Below, in pieces: positions 25,006 to 33,840 of a stretch of 64,000 nucleotides of DNA. A program made the position numbers and the translations under genes. This DNA is from 58-81 sp012729145 (GTDB lineage Bacteria > Synergistota > Synergistia > Synergistales > Thermovirgaceae). Each line of letters starts with the position of its first letter. Position 1 is the first letter of the stretch. The stretch lies in assembly GCA_040770625.1 (NCBI GenBank), contig JAXGIW010000008.1:1-64000 (forward strand), in the 5' to 3' direction. The notes under the pieces are model-generated. The model was not told the origin of the DNA and made no database searches. It saw only the letters and a program-made list of their open reading frames with translations.

Positions 25006-25446
25006 ATGCAGATGCCAATGCAGATAAGTCTGGACGAGGTCCTGTCCATGCTCCTGGCCAGGGTCGACAGCCTGGCCTTCAACGATGAGAACCTCAAGAC
25101 CAAGTTCAATATCCTTGCCAGGGCCATGTACCGCAAGGGCCTGATCACCGATGATGACGTTATCGAATCTATCCGCGAGGAGCACCGGATCCTGATGGAC
25201 CTTGGCGTGATACAGGAGATGCCGACCGAAGACGTGATCCAAACCGTTGCAGAGGGAATTCTCCAGTGGATCAAGGGCGATGTGGAGGCCATCAAAAAGG
25301 CCATGGACGACTATGAGAAGAAGCTCCAGGAGCTGTCAAAGCAGCAGCAGGCGAAACCGAAGATAGATGTGGCCTCGCCGGCGGTGCTTCAGCAACTGGA
25401 CAAGCTCAGTAACCAGGGCAAGGGGAAGAGCAAGCTGATCTACTAG
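25006..25446 (+). CDS. Small helical protein of unknown function
   Basis: This 146-residue protein is almost entirely helical and charged. Residues 90-125 (IKKAMDDYEKKLQELSKQQQ) look like a coiled coil, and the tail is Gln/Lys-rich. I recognise no family. It ends in SKLIY just before a strong terminator and appears monocistronic. TACAAT about 40 bases upstream of the ATG may be its -10 box. A structural or adaptor role would be a guess. Confidence 0.66.
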   Translation: MQMPMQISLDEVLSMLLARVDSLAFNDENLKTKFNILARAMYRKGLITDDDVIESIREEHRILMDLGVIQEMPTEDVIQTVAEGILQWIKGDVEAIKKAMDDYEKKLQELSKQQQAKPKIDVASPAVLQQLDKLSNQGKGKSKLIY

Positions 25447-25464
25447 TTCACGAGATACAATTGG

Positions 25465-25495
25465 AGGGTCCCGGCTTAAGCCGGGACCCTTTTTC
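25465..25495 (+). terminator. Rho-independent terminator
   Basis: A perfect 26-bp palindrome (AGGGTCCCGGCTT and its complement, 25465-25490) is followed by TTTTT. Confidence 0.9.
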
Positions 25496-25521
25496 GTAGA
25501 GTTCATCCTCCGCGGCAAGGA

Positions 25522-26316
25522 GTGGTGGGGATAGTGCCCGTAGCCTTTTCTTCCATTTTGATTGTTTTTTCGGCCCTTCTGGGGGCTTGCATGGGGTCCT
25601 TCCTGAACGTTGTCGCCTCCAGGACAGTGGAGGAGCGTTCATGGTGGGGTGGCGAGCGTTCGAGGTGCGACAGCTGTGGAAGGGAGCTGACCGCCCTCGA
25701 ACTGATACCGATAGTTTCATGGTTCGCCCTCTCCGGCGGGTGCAGGTCATGCGGGGCTAAGATCCCCCTGGGATACCTGCTGGTTGAGGTCGGCGGAGCG
25801 GCCATCGGTGGCCTCATAGCCTGGAGGTGGGGGGTGTCTGTCACTTCCGCCTTCGCGGCGGTGGTCGCAGCGGGTCTCTTCCTTAACGCCCTGACGGACC
25901 TTTACAGCGGATTTGTCTACGACCTCTTTGCATGGGGACTTGGAGCTGTGGGTATGATCATGCGGATCGGCGGGGGCTGGGGTGCCCTGCTTGACGGCCT
26001 GCTCGGGGCCGGGCTGGGCTTTGCCGTGATCGCCGTGATAATCTTTGTGAGCAGGGGGGGCATGGGGTGGGGCGATGCCAGCCTGATGGCAGGTGCAGGC
26101 GCCGCCCTGGGGTGGCAGCTGTCCGCATGGGGCCTCTACTCGGGTTTCATGATCGGAGGGGTAATTGCCCTGGGTCTGCTCCTGTTCCGCAGGGTCAGGC
26201 GAAAGGACGCCATACCGCTCGGGCCGTTCCTGGCCGTCGGAGGGATCGTCTCGATGCTGACCGGAACCTGGTTCTACTCCTTCCTCGGGATGTCTGTAGG
26301 TTGGCCCTGGGGTTAG
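25522..26316 (+). CDS. pilD: Type IV prepilin peptidase (A24 family)
   Basis: This 264-residue membrane protease cleaves and may N-methylate type IV prepilin-like proteins. The N-terminal segment has GACMGSFLNVVASRT, then the zinc loop CDSCGRELTALELIPIVSW with a second CRSCG about 21 residues on. The two catalytic Asp residues are in ALTDLYSGFVYD near residue 133 and GMGWGDASLMAGAG near 182. About eight hydrophobic segments are present. AAGGAG precedes the GTG start. No pilin genes are in the window, so its substrates are encoded elsewhere. Its stop overlaps the convergent hydrolase by four bases. Confidence 0.9.
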   Translation: MVGIVPVAFSSILIVFSALLGACMGSFLNVVASRTVEERSWWGGERSRCDSCGRELTALELIPIVSWFALSGGCRSCGAKIPLGYLLVEVGGAAIGGLIAWRWGVSVTSAFAAVVAAGLFLNALTDLYSGFVYDLFAWGLGAVGMIMRIGGGWGALLDGLLGAGLGFAVIAVIIFVSRGGMGWGDASLMAGAGAALGWQLSAWGLYSGFMIGGVIALGLLLFRRVRRKDAIPLGPFLAVGGIVSMLTGTWFYSFLGMSVGWPWG

Positions 26317-27095
26317 AAGAGGAGAGGGGTCAGGAAGGAGGAGATCATCTCCAGTGGTTTCAGTGAGGGGTTACCCTTCAGGCTTCGGAAAGCATGGTCA
26401 GCTCCCTCGATAACTACGAATCCCTTCTTCTCCAGGGGCAGGGGTGCCAGCTCCACCAGTCTGCGACAGGTGTCCTCCGGGAATGTGGAGTCCAGCGAAC
26501 CGTAGAAAGAGACAAGTCTCTCCGCTCTCAGTCTGCCGGCGGCCTCGATGAGGGGGTCGCTACCAGGCATTGAGTCAAGAATGGGAAGTGTCAGGGCATT
26601 CTCTGCCTCGGAGCGTATCCTGTAACCCGATCCCCCCAGGGCTATCCCGGACGGTGTGAAGGAAAGGCCTTCACTTCCGGCGGCAAGGACTGCGTGTATC
26701 CCCCCAAGGGAGAATCCGAAGACCCATATGGAGCCTATGCCGGCCTCCATGGCGGCCGCCTCGATACCTGCTACGGCATCGGCATGGTCCTGGAAGAATG
26801 TCTTGCCCTTGAAGGCCGCATGGGCCCATGCCTCCCGGTCCTCGCCGAAGCTCTCCCGGTCGCGCCTGATGCGGCTTGTCTCGACTATGGCACAGCTCGC
26901 TCCCTGCTCGATCAGCATTCGTGCCAGTTCGCCGTACTTGTTCCCCGGCAGGGGGTTGGCGGAGCCGTGGACTCCGTGCAGGAGAACGACCAGGGGCGAG
27001 CCGCCGGAGGCCCCGGACCGTCTCATGATATGGACAGGGACCAGGCCGTCCCCGAAGGTGCCGGGTACATCTATCTTTTTTGTCTCGAGATCCAA
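26313..27095 (-). CDS. Alpha/beta hydrolase, dienelactone-hydrolase-like
   Basis: The TTG at 27095 is preferred (260 residues) because GGGAGGAGG lies just upstream; an earlier GTG at 27161 adds residues with no strand pattern. The fold is visible as PLVVLLHGVHGSANP (oxyanion region), GSIWVFGFSLGGIHAVLA with the nucleophile Ser, SFYGSLDSTFPED carrying the likely Asp, and IEGADHAFRS with the catalytic His. It is probably a cytoplasmic esterase or thioesterase; no substrate can be named. It is transcribed divergently from the GGDEF-like gene. Confidence 0.82.
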   Translation of the reverse strand: MDLETKKIDVPGTFGDGLVPVHIMRRSGASGGSPLVVLLHGVHGSANPLPGNKYGELARMLIEQGASCAIVETSRIRRDRESFGEDREAWAHAAFKGKTFFQDHADAVAGIEAAAMEAGIGSIWVFGFSLGGIHAVLAAGSEGLSFTPSGIALGGSGYRIRSEAENALTLPILDSMPGSDPLIEAAGRLRAERLVSFYGSLDSTFPEDTCRRLVELAPLPLEKKGFVVIEGADHAFRSLKGNPSLKPLEMISSFLTPLLF

Positions 27096-27184
27096 GGGGC
27101 CCCTCCTCCCGGTATGGCTCTTTGAGCACATTAAGTTTATCATAGGGAAGAGATGCAGCACTTACCTCGGGGGGGCATTGACCG

Positions 27185-28552
27185 ATGACCACCGTCTGCA
27201 GCTGGCTCAGGGATAGAGAACTGGAAGGGATCTGCTCTGAGATACTTGCCCTGATCACGATGCCGCTCATCGCAGGGAGCGTGACAGAGGAACACCTGGT
27301 GGTGGAGTTCTCGAACAGCTACTTCGATGAACTTACCGGCCTGAGCAGCCTGGATCTTCCAGAGACGCTGGATGTCCTGTTGTCGGGGATCGAGGGACCG
27401 AGGGACCTGGAGCCCCTTTACCTGGCGGCCAGGGAGAAAGGCTGGAAGACCGTAAGGTGGACTCTTGTGCCGGGAGAGATCGAGCTCGAACTCTACTGCT
27501 GGAGCGGGGACAAGCATTTCCTCGCCTTTTTCCACGATCTGTCCCCCCACGAGTTCCACGCCAGGCTTCTGGTCATGAAGGAGAGATTCACCCAGCTCAT
27601 AGGGCTCTACGACGTGAAGGGCATGATCCCACAGATGATCCTGGAGCTGGTGGACCACATGGGTGTGGACTGGGCCGGAATATTCGTATGGGACGGGGCA
27701 CGGGAGAGATGGATGCTCTCCCTGGAGGAGGCCAACCCTGGAGAGTTCGGGCGAGATGAACAGCATAGCGCTCTTACTTTTGCCAGAGATCTGTCCGAAG
27801 CGAAGGGTGGTCCCTTCGGCCATCAGTTCGGGGGACTTCCTGTCCAGGACGGTGCACGCTGGTGGGTCCCCTGGGTAACGGAGGCCAGGGAGTGGGAGCC
27901 CATGATGACGGAGGCGGGCTTCGGGTCCCTCTTCTCGGGGGTGCTGCTGACGGGCTCGGCACCGGCCGTTCTGTTATGCCTCACCAGGACCACAGGAGGG
28001 TTCGCGAGGATCAACAGGGATGTGATGGAGTCGCTGTGGCCGGTGTTCCTTTCTTCTGCGGAGAGGAACCGGGCTGTAGAGGGGATCACGAAGCTTTACA
28101 CCAGAGACCCCGTTTCTGGCCTTTACGCACAGAACATGATCTACAAGGTAATGAAGCTCGAGATGGACCGTTCCAGACGTTACAGGTACCCCCTTACGGC
28201 CATATCTGTCGAGGTAACCAACATGGGCCAAATACGCGAGACGGGTGGCGAAGAAGCTGTGGCCGAGACTATCCAGAGGCTCTCCCGGGAGATACTGAAG
28301 AACCTCAGGAGTGTTGATATTGGCGGACGGATAGGCGACGGAGGGGTCATCGTGCTGCTGCCCCATACTCCCCTGGAGGGTGCCGAGGTTGTCTCCGGGA
28401 GGATAAAGGCCCAGACCGGTTCCGTGTCCCCCTATCAGAACCTGGCCATTGAGACCGAGGTAAGGGTAGCGCTCATGGACGATAACTGCAGCGGACCCGA
28501 GGACCTTCTGGCCCTTCTCGGACTTTCCGATGGCGGCAAAAGGACCTCATGA
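27185..28552 (+). CDS. GAF-like protein with degenerate GGDEF domain
   Basis: This 455-residue protein has no membrane segments. Its middle (about residues 135-300) looks like a GAF-type sensor (GLYDVKGMIPQMILELVDHMG, then WAGIFVWDGARERWML). The C-terminal 150 residues follow the GGDEF fold (DPVSGLYAQNMIYKVM then YRYPLTAISVEVTN), but the active-site loop reads GRIGDGGVIVLLP, so the GG(D/E)EF signature is missing. It is therefore unlikely to make c-di-GMP and may bind a nucleotide or act as a scaffold. Its end overlaps the convergent aminotransferase gene by six bases. Confidence 0.74.
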   Translation: MTTVCSWLRDRELEGICSEILALITMPLIAGSVTEEHLVVEFSNSYFDELTGLSSLDLPETLDVLLSGIEGPRDLEPLYLAAREKGWKTVRWTLVPGEIELELYCWSGDKHFLAFFHDLSPHEFHARLLVMKERFTQLIGLYDVKGMIPQMILELVDHMGVDWAGIFVWDGARERWMLSLEEANPGEFGRDEQHSALTFARDLSEAKGGPFGHQFGGLPVQDGARWWVPWVTEAREWEPMMTEAGFGSLFSGVLLTGSAPAVLLCLTRTTGGFARINRDVMESLWPVFLSSAERNRAVEGITKLYTRDPVSGLYAQNMIYKVMKLEMDRSRRYRYPLTAISVEVTNMGQIRETGGEEAVAETIQRLSREILKNLRSVDIGGRIGDGGVIVLLPHTPLEGAEVVSGRIKAQTGSVSPYQNLAIETEVRVALMDDNCSGPEDLLALLGLSDGGKRTS

Positions 28553-29662
28553 ACGCTCGTTGAGCCTTGATATGAGATCCACGGCCCTCTCCAGTTCTTC
28601 AGGAGGGGGCACCCTGAGCCTGACCGTCGAATCGTCCAGGTCCAGGTACCCTGAGCCGGGTTCGCTGTCGATCCCCAGATGGGCAAGCATTTCGAAGAGG
28701 TTACCCCTTCTGTGATGTACCATCATGATAGGTGTCGACGGGTGAGTAGCCGCCACCTCCAGGTTCTTGATCTTTGCCATGGTGTCCAGCATGGCCGCCT
28801 TGGCTTCCTGCACATACTCCCGGGTCTTTTCCAGGAACTCCCCGTCCTCAAGGGCAGACAGGGCAGCCTCGATCCCCGGAAGGCTTACTCCGAAGGGGGG
28901 CTGGAGCATGCTGAAGATCTGGAATAGCTCGGGGTCTTTTATCACGCCGTAGCCTACACGCATGCCAGCCAGGCCCCAGGCCTTGGAGAACGACCTGGTG
29001 ACAATGCAGTTGGGGTGTTCCATGCCGACGGCGGACTCCTCGCGGGGCAAGTAATCCCCGTAGGCCTCGTCGACTATAACCCAGCACCCCCTCTCGAGGC
29101 ATTCCGCAACTATCTCTTCCAGGTCCTTCAGAGGAAGGACCTGCCCGGTGGGGTTGTGAGGCCTGTCGATGTAGAGTACGTGTGGTCGCTGTCGGGCTGC
29201 CCTCTTCCAGGTCTCCAGATCGGCCTCGAACCGGGGACCCTTGAGAAGAACAGGGTGGTAACGGGCGTTCCCCTGCATCGCCTGGAGCGGCATGTCGGTG
29301 AACTGGGGTGAGACCCCGGACAAAAGGGATCCCGGAGGCAGAAGCAGGCGGGCCAGGGTGATCAGAACGTCCATTGAACCGTGCCCCAGAACTATCCGGT
29401 CCTGAAGGTCCTCGTCCCCGAGGTACCTGGCGATCGCCCCCGTCAGGCTCTTGGCCACAGGCGGAGGGTAGTCGCATATAGCCCACTTGTGGCAGGATTT
29501 AAGAAGCCTCCTGACCGTTGGAGGTACCCCAAGCGGGTTAGTGCCGAGTCCACAATTCACCAGCAGAGAACCGGGGGAACGGTGAAGCTGGCTCTCCGCT
29601 CTTTTAGCGTAGCTTTCATGGGTCATTTCCAGGATGTGTCTCGGGAGCCTTCCTTTCCACAA
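28547..29662 (-). CDS. PLP-dependent class I/II aminotransferase (HisC/CobD-like)
   Basis: This 371-residue enzyme begins at a TTG preceded by AGGAGGGG. The PLP lysine lies in VTRSFSKAWGLAGMRVGYG near residue 222, with the ring-stacking and phosphate-binding blocks LGHGSMDVLITLARLLLP near 92, IDRPHNPTGQVLPL near 165 and VIVDEAYGDYLP near 194. Overall it is closest in style to histidinol-phosphate aminotransferase and threonine-phosphate decarboxylase. No his or cob neighbours are adjacent to decide. It is divergent from the 6S RNA, and the two share an AT-rich promoter region. Confidence 0.83.
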   Translation of the reverse strand: MWKGRLPRHILEMTHESYAKRAESQLHRSPGSLLVNCGLGTNPLGVPPTVRRLLKSCHKWAICDYPPPVAKSLTGAIARYLGDEDLQDRIVLGHGSMDVLITLARLLLPPGSLLSGVSPQFTDMPLQAMQGNARYHPVLLKGPRFEADLETWKRAARQRPHVLYIDRPHNPTGQVLPLKDLEEIVAECLERGCWVIVDEAYGDYLPREESAVGMEHPNCIVTRSFSKAWGLAGMRVGYGVIKDPELFQIFSMLQPPFGVSLPGIEAALSALEDGEFLEKTREYVQEAKAAMLDTMAKIKNLEVAATHPSTPIMMVHHRRGNLFEMLAHLGIDSEPGSGYLDLDDSTVRLRVPPPEELERAVDLISRLNERS

Positions 29663-29690
29663 TTTAAACCCCTCCTAACGACTGTTATGA

Positions 29691-29696
29691 TATAAT
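29691..29696 (+). promoter_or_regulatory. -10 box for the 6S-like RNA
   Basis: A perfect TATAAT lies just before the RNA, placing the transcript start near 29703. The -35 region is a poor match. Confidence 0.5.
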
Positions 29697-29702
29697 ACCG
29701 GT

Positions 29703-29905
29703 GTAGCGGGTAAAAGAGAACAGGCCCTGCGGTGTTCGTGAACATGGTGAAGAGCCTTGAGCCAACACCCGGTTTGGGGAGACCAGTCTACCCGCCGGCA
29801 GTGGCGGCGCTCAGGCGCTACCCGCGCAAAGGCGGGTGAGGTTTCCACCTAGTTAGGATCGGGTCAAGGCCTTCGTGTCACGGCACTCGCGGGGGCGTCT
29901 TTTTT
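29703..29905 (+). ncRNA. ssrS: Probable 6S RNA
   Basis: A long rod can be drawn by pairing the two ends. GCCCTGCG near 29724 pairs with CGCGGGGGC near 29888, CGTG near 29737 with CACG near 29880, GAAG with CTTC, and GCCTTGA at 29754-29760 with TCAAGGC near 29863. The region between forms an open central part and inner hairpins, and a T tract follows at 29898. CCTTGAGCCAACA and GGCGCTCAGG resemble segments of known 6S RNAs. In several Firmicutes 6S RNA is found close to rarA, as here (rarA follows one gene later). 6S RNA binds the housekeeping RNA polymerase in stationary phase. Read by eye, without a covariance search. Confidence 0.65.
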
Positions 29906-29978
29906 ACACGGAGCGGGGTATGGGGGCCAAGGGTCTTCATGCCCCGTTTTCTTTAATCTTTTACCGGAGGATGATCCC

Positions 29979-30953
29979 ATGATGATCGCACCACCTTTCT
30001 GGCACCCCTCCGTGGCAAGGGGCTTCATCCTCGACTGGGACGGGGTCCTGGCCGACACAAAGCTTGACTTCGCTCCCATAAGGGCAAAGTACTTCAAAGG
30101 CGAGAGGGTCCCCCTGGTGGAGGCCGCCGACATGCTGGAGGAGAGCCGGCGGGAAGATCTGGAGAGGGACCTCTACGAACTGGAAATGGAGGGGGCAAGG
30201 GGTGCGGAGCCAGTCCAGGGAGCCCATGAACTCCTTGAGTGGCTGAGGATGTGGAAGATACCCTGGGCAGTAGTCTCCCGGAACTGCAGGGACTCGATCT
30301 TCGAGGCAGCGAAAAGATGCTCCATAGAACTGCCCGAGACGGTGATGTCCAGGGACGAGGGGCCCCTGAAGCCCGATCCGCAGGCCCTCTGGGCCGCAGC
30401 CGGTGCCATTGGCGTTGAACCTTCTCTCTGCCTCATGGTGGGTGACTTCATTTTTGACCTCTACGGCGCACGAAGGGCGGGGATGAGGGCAGTCCTGGTG
30501 GAGAGAGTGGTCCCCGAGTGGGACAAGTGGGCCGACATCTCCTTCCAGCGTCTGGAGGACCTCGTGAGGTCCCTTGGTTCCCCCGAGCCGATGGTTCCCA
30601 GGGAGTACCGGGAACTGGCCGGTAAGCGGGGAAGAAAGTGGCTTGAAAGAGCCTGGGAGATAGACGCGGCACTCCCGGAAGCTTCCCCGGAGATCTTCGC
30701 TGTGGCACTGGCCGCTGTGGGGCTGGGTATCGGGGGACTGAAGCTTCCTGAGAAGGCAAGGCTGTCTCTTGAGCAGTGGGAGCGCGCTCACTTCCTGCCT
30801 CTTTCGCTGGTGGACAGGCCAATCGTGTCGGTGCTGACCCAGGTCCTGGGAGAGCGATTCCCCCAGGTTAATTTCTCGAGGAACGGGGCGTCCCTGGAGC
30901 TTCCGGGCGATCCGGACCTGGTCGAGGAGGCTGTTCTTTCATGGATGAAGTGA
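29979..30953 (+). CDS. HAD-superfamily phosphatase with C-terminal extension
   Basis: This 324-residue protein has a HAD phosphatase domain in its first 200 residues: GFILDWDGVLADT (nucleophile Asp and acid Asp, near residue 19), VVSRN near 99, GPLKPDPQAL near 130 and LMVGDFIFDL near 152. The remaining about 120 residues form an uncharacterised helical extension. The substrate is unknown. GGAGG lies before the ATG. Its end overlaps the start of rarA by 13 bases, so the two are translationally coupled. Confidence 0.82.
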   Translation: MMIAPPFWHPSVARGFILDWDGVLADTKLDFAPIRAKYFKGERVPLVEAADMLEESRREDLERDLYELEMEGARGAEPVQGAHELLEWLRMWKIPWAVVSRNCRDSIFEAAKRCSIELPETVMSRDEGPLKPDPQALWAAAGAIGVEPSLCLMVGDFIFDLYGARRAGMRAVLVERVVPEWDKWADISFQRLEDLVRSLGSPEPMVPREYRELAGKRGRKWLERAWEIDAALPEASPEIFAVALAAVGLGIGGLKLPEKARLSLEQWERAHFLPLSLVDRPIVSVLTQVLGERFPQVNFSRNGASLELPGDPDLVEEAVLSWMK

Positions 30954-32380
30954 GGGGTGAGAGGACCCTCTGGGACGATCCGATGCGGGAGAGTGTACCC
31001 TCCAGCAAATGGGAGGTCCCCCTGGCGGAGAGGATGAGGCCGAGGATCCTGGAGGAGATGGCAGGGCAGAGGCATCTCATATCCCGGGGGGCTCCCCTCT
31101 ACAGGGCTGTCCAGTCGGGACACGTTCCCAGCTGTATTCTCTACGGCCCGCCCGGCGTTGGCAAGACCTCCATAGCCCGCCTGATGGCAACTATGACGGA
31201 GAGGGATTTCCTGGAGATCAACGCCGTCTCGGCGAACGTGGCGGCCCTGAGGGACCTTGTGGCCGAAGCGAAGCACCTCAAGAATATCAGCGGCAGGACC
31301 CCGGTGGCTTTCGTGGACGAGATATACCACTTCAACAGGCAGCAGCAGAATGCCCTGCTCCCGTCGGTCGAGAAGGGCGACCTGATCCTCATGGGCACTA
31401 CTACAGAGAATCCCTCTTTCGAGATCAACAAGACGCTCCTCTCAAGGGCAGTAGTTTACGAGCTTCGTCCCATTGAGACCGAAGACATGGTGGGGCTTTT
31501 GGAGAGAGCCCTGTCAGATATCGAGAGGGGGCTCGGAGAGCTGGAGCTCTCCGCTTCCAGGGAGACCCTGACGGAGATCGCCCTCGGCGCCGGCGGTGAC
31601 GCCCGGCAGGCCCTGACAAGGCTGGAGCTATCCGCCCATGCCGTTGCCACAGGGGGCGGAAGCGTGATAGACATCGAAACGGTGAGGAGAATATCCCCCA
31701 AGGCACTGCAGCGCTACGACCGTGACGAGGACGATCACTACAGGATCATTTCAGCCTTGATCAAGAGCATGCGGGGCTCCGACCCCGATGCGGCGGTCTA
31801 CTGGCTGGGACGGCTCGTGGCAGGTGGGGAGGATATCCGTTTTGTCGCCAGGCGCCTCCTCGTGTTCGCCGCCGAGGACGTGGGCCTTGCCGATCCCAGG
31901 GCCCTTTCTGTGGCTGCCTCCGCGGCTTACGCCGCGGACTTCGTTGGACTTCCAGAGGCCAGGATAATTCTCTCCGAGGCAGTGATATACCTGTCGCTGG
32001 CCCCCAAGAGCAACAGCGCCTACATGGCCGTCGACAGGGCGCTGTCTGCCATAGAGGGGGGGGACCTTCAGGAGGTTCCCCCGCACCTGAGGCCCGGCGG
32101 AAAGGGGTACATCTACCCCCATGATCTTCCGGGGCACTGGGTGGCACAGAGGTATATGGAACATCCCAGGACTTTCTACAGGCCGGGTTCGATGGGGGCT
32201 GAGCCGGAGATGGTAAGGCTACACGAACTAAAACGAGATGGCCATTACTCCGACGAATACGAGGACGATACCTCCGGCAAGGCGTGGGGTCAGCCTCTCC
32301 CGGAGGAAGAGGGTGGCGAAGAGGGCCGCAAGGAAGGGCCTGATGGAAGCGATGCAGACCACCACGTCGACGGGAGCTAG
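30941..32380 (+). CDS. rarA: Replication-associated recombination protein A (AAA ATPase)
   Basis: This 479-residue AAA+ ATPase belongs to the RarA/MgsA/WRNIP1 family that works at stalled replication forks. Walker A is GPPGVGKTSIARL near residue 68, Walker B is VAFVDEIYHFNRQQQNALLP near 120, and sensor 1 is MGTTTENPSFEINKTLLSR. The C-terminal tetramerisation region includes YDRDEDDHYRIISALIKSMR and RLLVFAAEDVGLADP. The conserved part ends around residue 430. The last about 50 residues are acidic and Gly-rich (EEEGGEEGRKEGPDGSDADH) and are encoded antisense to the end of the EamA gene, so they are probably a late read-through extension. Confidence 0.92.
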   Translation: MDEVRGERTLWDDPMRESVPSSKWEVPLAERMRPRILEEMAGQRHLISRGAPLYRAVQSGHVPSCILYGPPGVGKTSIARLMATMTERDFLEINAVSANVAALRDLVAEAKHLKNISGRTPVAFVDEIYHFNRQQQNALLPSVEKGDLILMGTTTENPSFEINKTLLSRAVVYELRPIETEDMVGLLERALSDIERGLGELELSASRETLTEIALGAGGDARQALTRLELSAHAVATGGGSVIDIETVRRISPKALQRYDRDEDDHYRIISALIKSMRGSDPDAAVYWLGRLVAGGEDIRFVARRLLVFAAEDVGLADPRALSVAASAAYAADFVGLPEARIILSEAVIYLSLAPKSNSAYMAVDRALSAIEGGDLQEVPPHLRPGGKGYIYPHDLPGHWVAQRYMEHPRTFYRPGSMGAEPEMVRLHELKRDGHYSDEYEDDTSGKAWGQPLPEEEGGEEGRKEGPDGSDADHHVDGS

Positions 32381-33112
32381 ACTGTAGCTGTAGGTCAGGA
32401 AGAGGTTCCCGACCGTAAGGCCCAGCGCACCCGCGATGGCCATCTCGGTCATCGCCACCCGCGAGACGTTAGCAACCCCCCTTGCCCTTTCAAGCAGGAA
32501 GAACATGATCCATGAACCCGTCGTAACGCTCACTGCCCGCCACCACTCCAGCTGAGGCACCGGGATGGTCTGCATGAGCACCTTGTTGGTTATCATCCCG
32601 AAGGTCCAGCATGACATGGCAAGGAATGAGACCAAAAGGCCTCCGAAAACCTGCCGTTTCCCCTCGGGGTTGTCTTCGCGGGGTGACAGGAGTATAAGGC
32701 CCGCCACGATAAGGACAGCCGCGGCAAATACCATGGGGCTTGCGGGTTCGCCCAGGAAGATCCATGAGGCAGGTACCACCAGAAGAGGGTAGGAGGAAGT
32801 TACTGGAACTGCTATTGAGACCCCCAGCTTGTGGAGGGCCGAGAAGTAGAAGAAGTCCCCCATTACCAGCCAGAGGACGGAGTATACAAAGATCCTTGCC
32901 ATGGTCCCGGCGGCAAGGGGCGCGAAGGCCGATGGGCCCATGGCAAAGAACAGGAAGAGAGCGGCGCTGATGATGTAGCCGGTACACCTGAGGGCGCCAA
33001 GCCCGGAGTAAGATATTCGCTCCACACCTCGGCGATAGAGAATCGGTGCTACAGCCCAGGTAACGGCGGCCATGAAGGCGAGGAAGTATCCCAAAAGTTG
33101 TGATGACTGCAT
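32228..33112 (-). CDS. EamA-family (DMT) membrane exporter
   Basis: This 294-residue protein has ten predicted membrane helices arranged as two EamA repeats (for example LGYFLAFMAAVTWAVAPILY in the first and FGGLLVSFLAMSCWTFGMI in the second), ending LAGGIVLVFVGVMAISF. DMT proteins export amino acids, metabolites or drugs. The substrate is unknown, but the GntR regulator directly upstream ends one base before its ATG, so the pair is one operon. Its 3' end overlaps the rarA tail by 153 bases on the opposite strand. Confidence 0.85.
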   Translation of the reverse strand: MQSSQLLGYFLAFMAAVTWAVAPILYRRGVERISYSGLGALRCTGYIISAALFLFFAMGPSAFAPLAAGTMARIFVYSVLWLVMGDFFYFSALHKLGVSIAVPVTSSYPLLVVPASWIFLGEPASPMVFAAAVLIVAGLILLSPREDNPEGKRQVFGGLLVSFLAMSCWTFGMITNKVLMQTIPVPQLEWWRAVSVTTGSWIMFFLLERARGVANVSRVAMTEMAIAGALGLTVGNLFLTYSYSLAPVDVVVCIASIRPFLAALFATLFLRERLTPRLAGGIVLVFVGVMAISF

Positions 33113-33805
33113 CTAGAGATTGTTGTTCTTGCCTGATGCCGTGAGCTCAGGGTGCTCGCGGAGGTAGTTAAGCAGGCCTCCCCTGGAGCGTTCGAGGTGG
33201 GCCCTCAGTTCGGCCTCGGCCTTGTCGGGGTCTCCGGTCTCGATGGCGTCGATGATGGCCACGTGCTCATAGGCGAATGTGCTCAGGGGTATGCCCTCCA
33301 CGGAGTAGTGGCGGCAGAGGTTGATCAGGTCCGCTATGTTGTGGAGCATCATGGTCAGGTAGCGGTTGCGCGAAAGTTCGTAGAGGGATGCGTGGAACTT
33401 GCGGTCTTCGGCGAGGTAGTGGCTGGTCTCGGTCTGGTCAGTCATGGCCGAAAAGACGGGGCGCCAGTACTCCAGCTCCTCGATGGGCTGGTTCAAGGTA
33501 ACGAGCCTGACGGCTATGATCTCCATGTGAGTCCTCAGGTCGTAGAGGTCCGAGGCATCCTTGATGGTCGGGAGGGAGACGAAGGCCCCCCGGCGGGGTT
33601 CCAGCGTGACGAGTCCGGTCTGGGCAAGCTGCCTGATGGCCTCCCTGACAGGGGTGCGGGATACCGCCAGCTTGTCGGCGAGATCGACCTCGGAGAGCCT
33701 CTCTCCGGGTCTTATTATCCCCTCGACTATGGCCTCCTTGATCTTTTCATAGACGATCTGGCGAAGGTCGATATTGCGCGCAGGCGATAGTGGATCGTTC
33801 TGCAT
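33113..33805 (-). CDS. GntR-family regulator, FCD/FadR subgroup
   Basis: The ATG at 33805 (MQNDPLSPARN, AGGAGG upstream) gives 230 residues; the longer frame from 33862 crosses the promoter. The winged HTH is at residues 12-75 (IIRPGERLSEVDLADKLAVS then RTPVREAIRQLAQTGLV). The C-terminal FCD ligand domain has metal-binding-type positions (D in DLRTHMEIIAVRL, and H residues in RKFHASL and AYEHVAIIDAI). It probably represses or activates the EamA exporter that starts directly after its stop codon. The effector is likely a small organic acid, but this is not determinable here. Confidence 0.87.
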   Translation of the reverse strand: MQNDPLSPARNIDLRQIVYEKIKEAIVEGIIRPGERLSEVDLADKLAVSRTPVREAIRQLAQTGLVTLEPRRGAFVSLPTIKDASDLYDLRTHMEIIAVRLVTLNQPIEELEYWRPVFSAMTDQTETSHYLAEDRKFHASLYELSRNRYLTMMLHNIADLINLCRHYSVEGIPLSTFAYEHVAIIDAIETGDPDKAEAELRAHLERSRGGLLNYLREHPELTASGKNNNL

Positions 33806-33840
33806 AGGACCGCCTCCTGTCGAAGGAGAAAATGTCTTGC

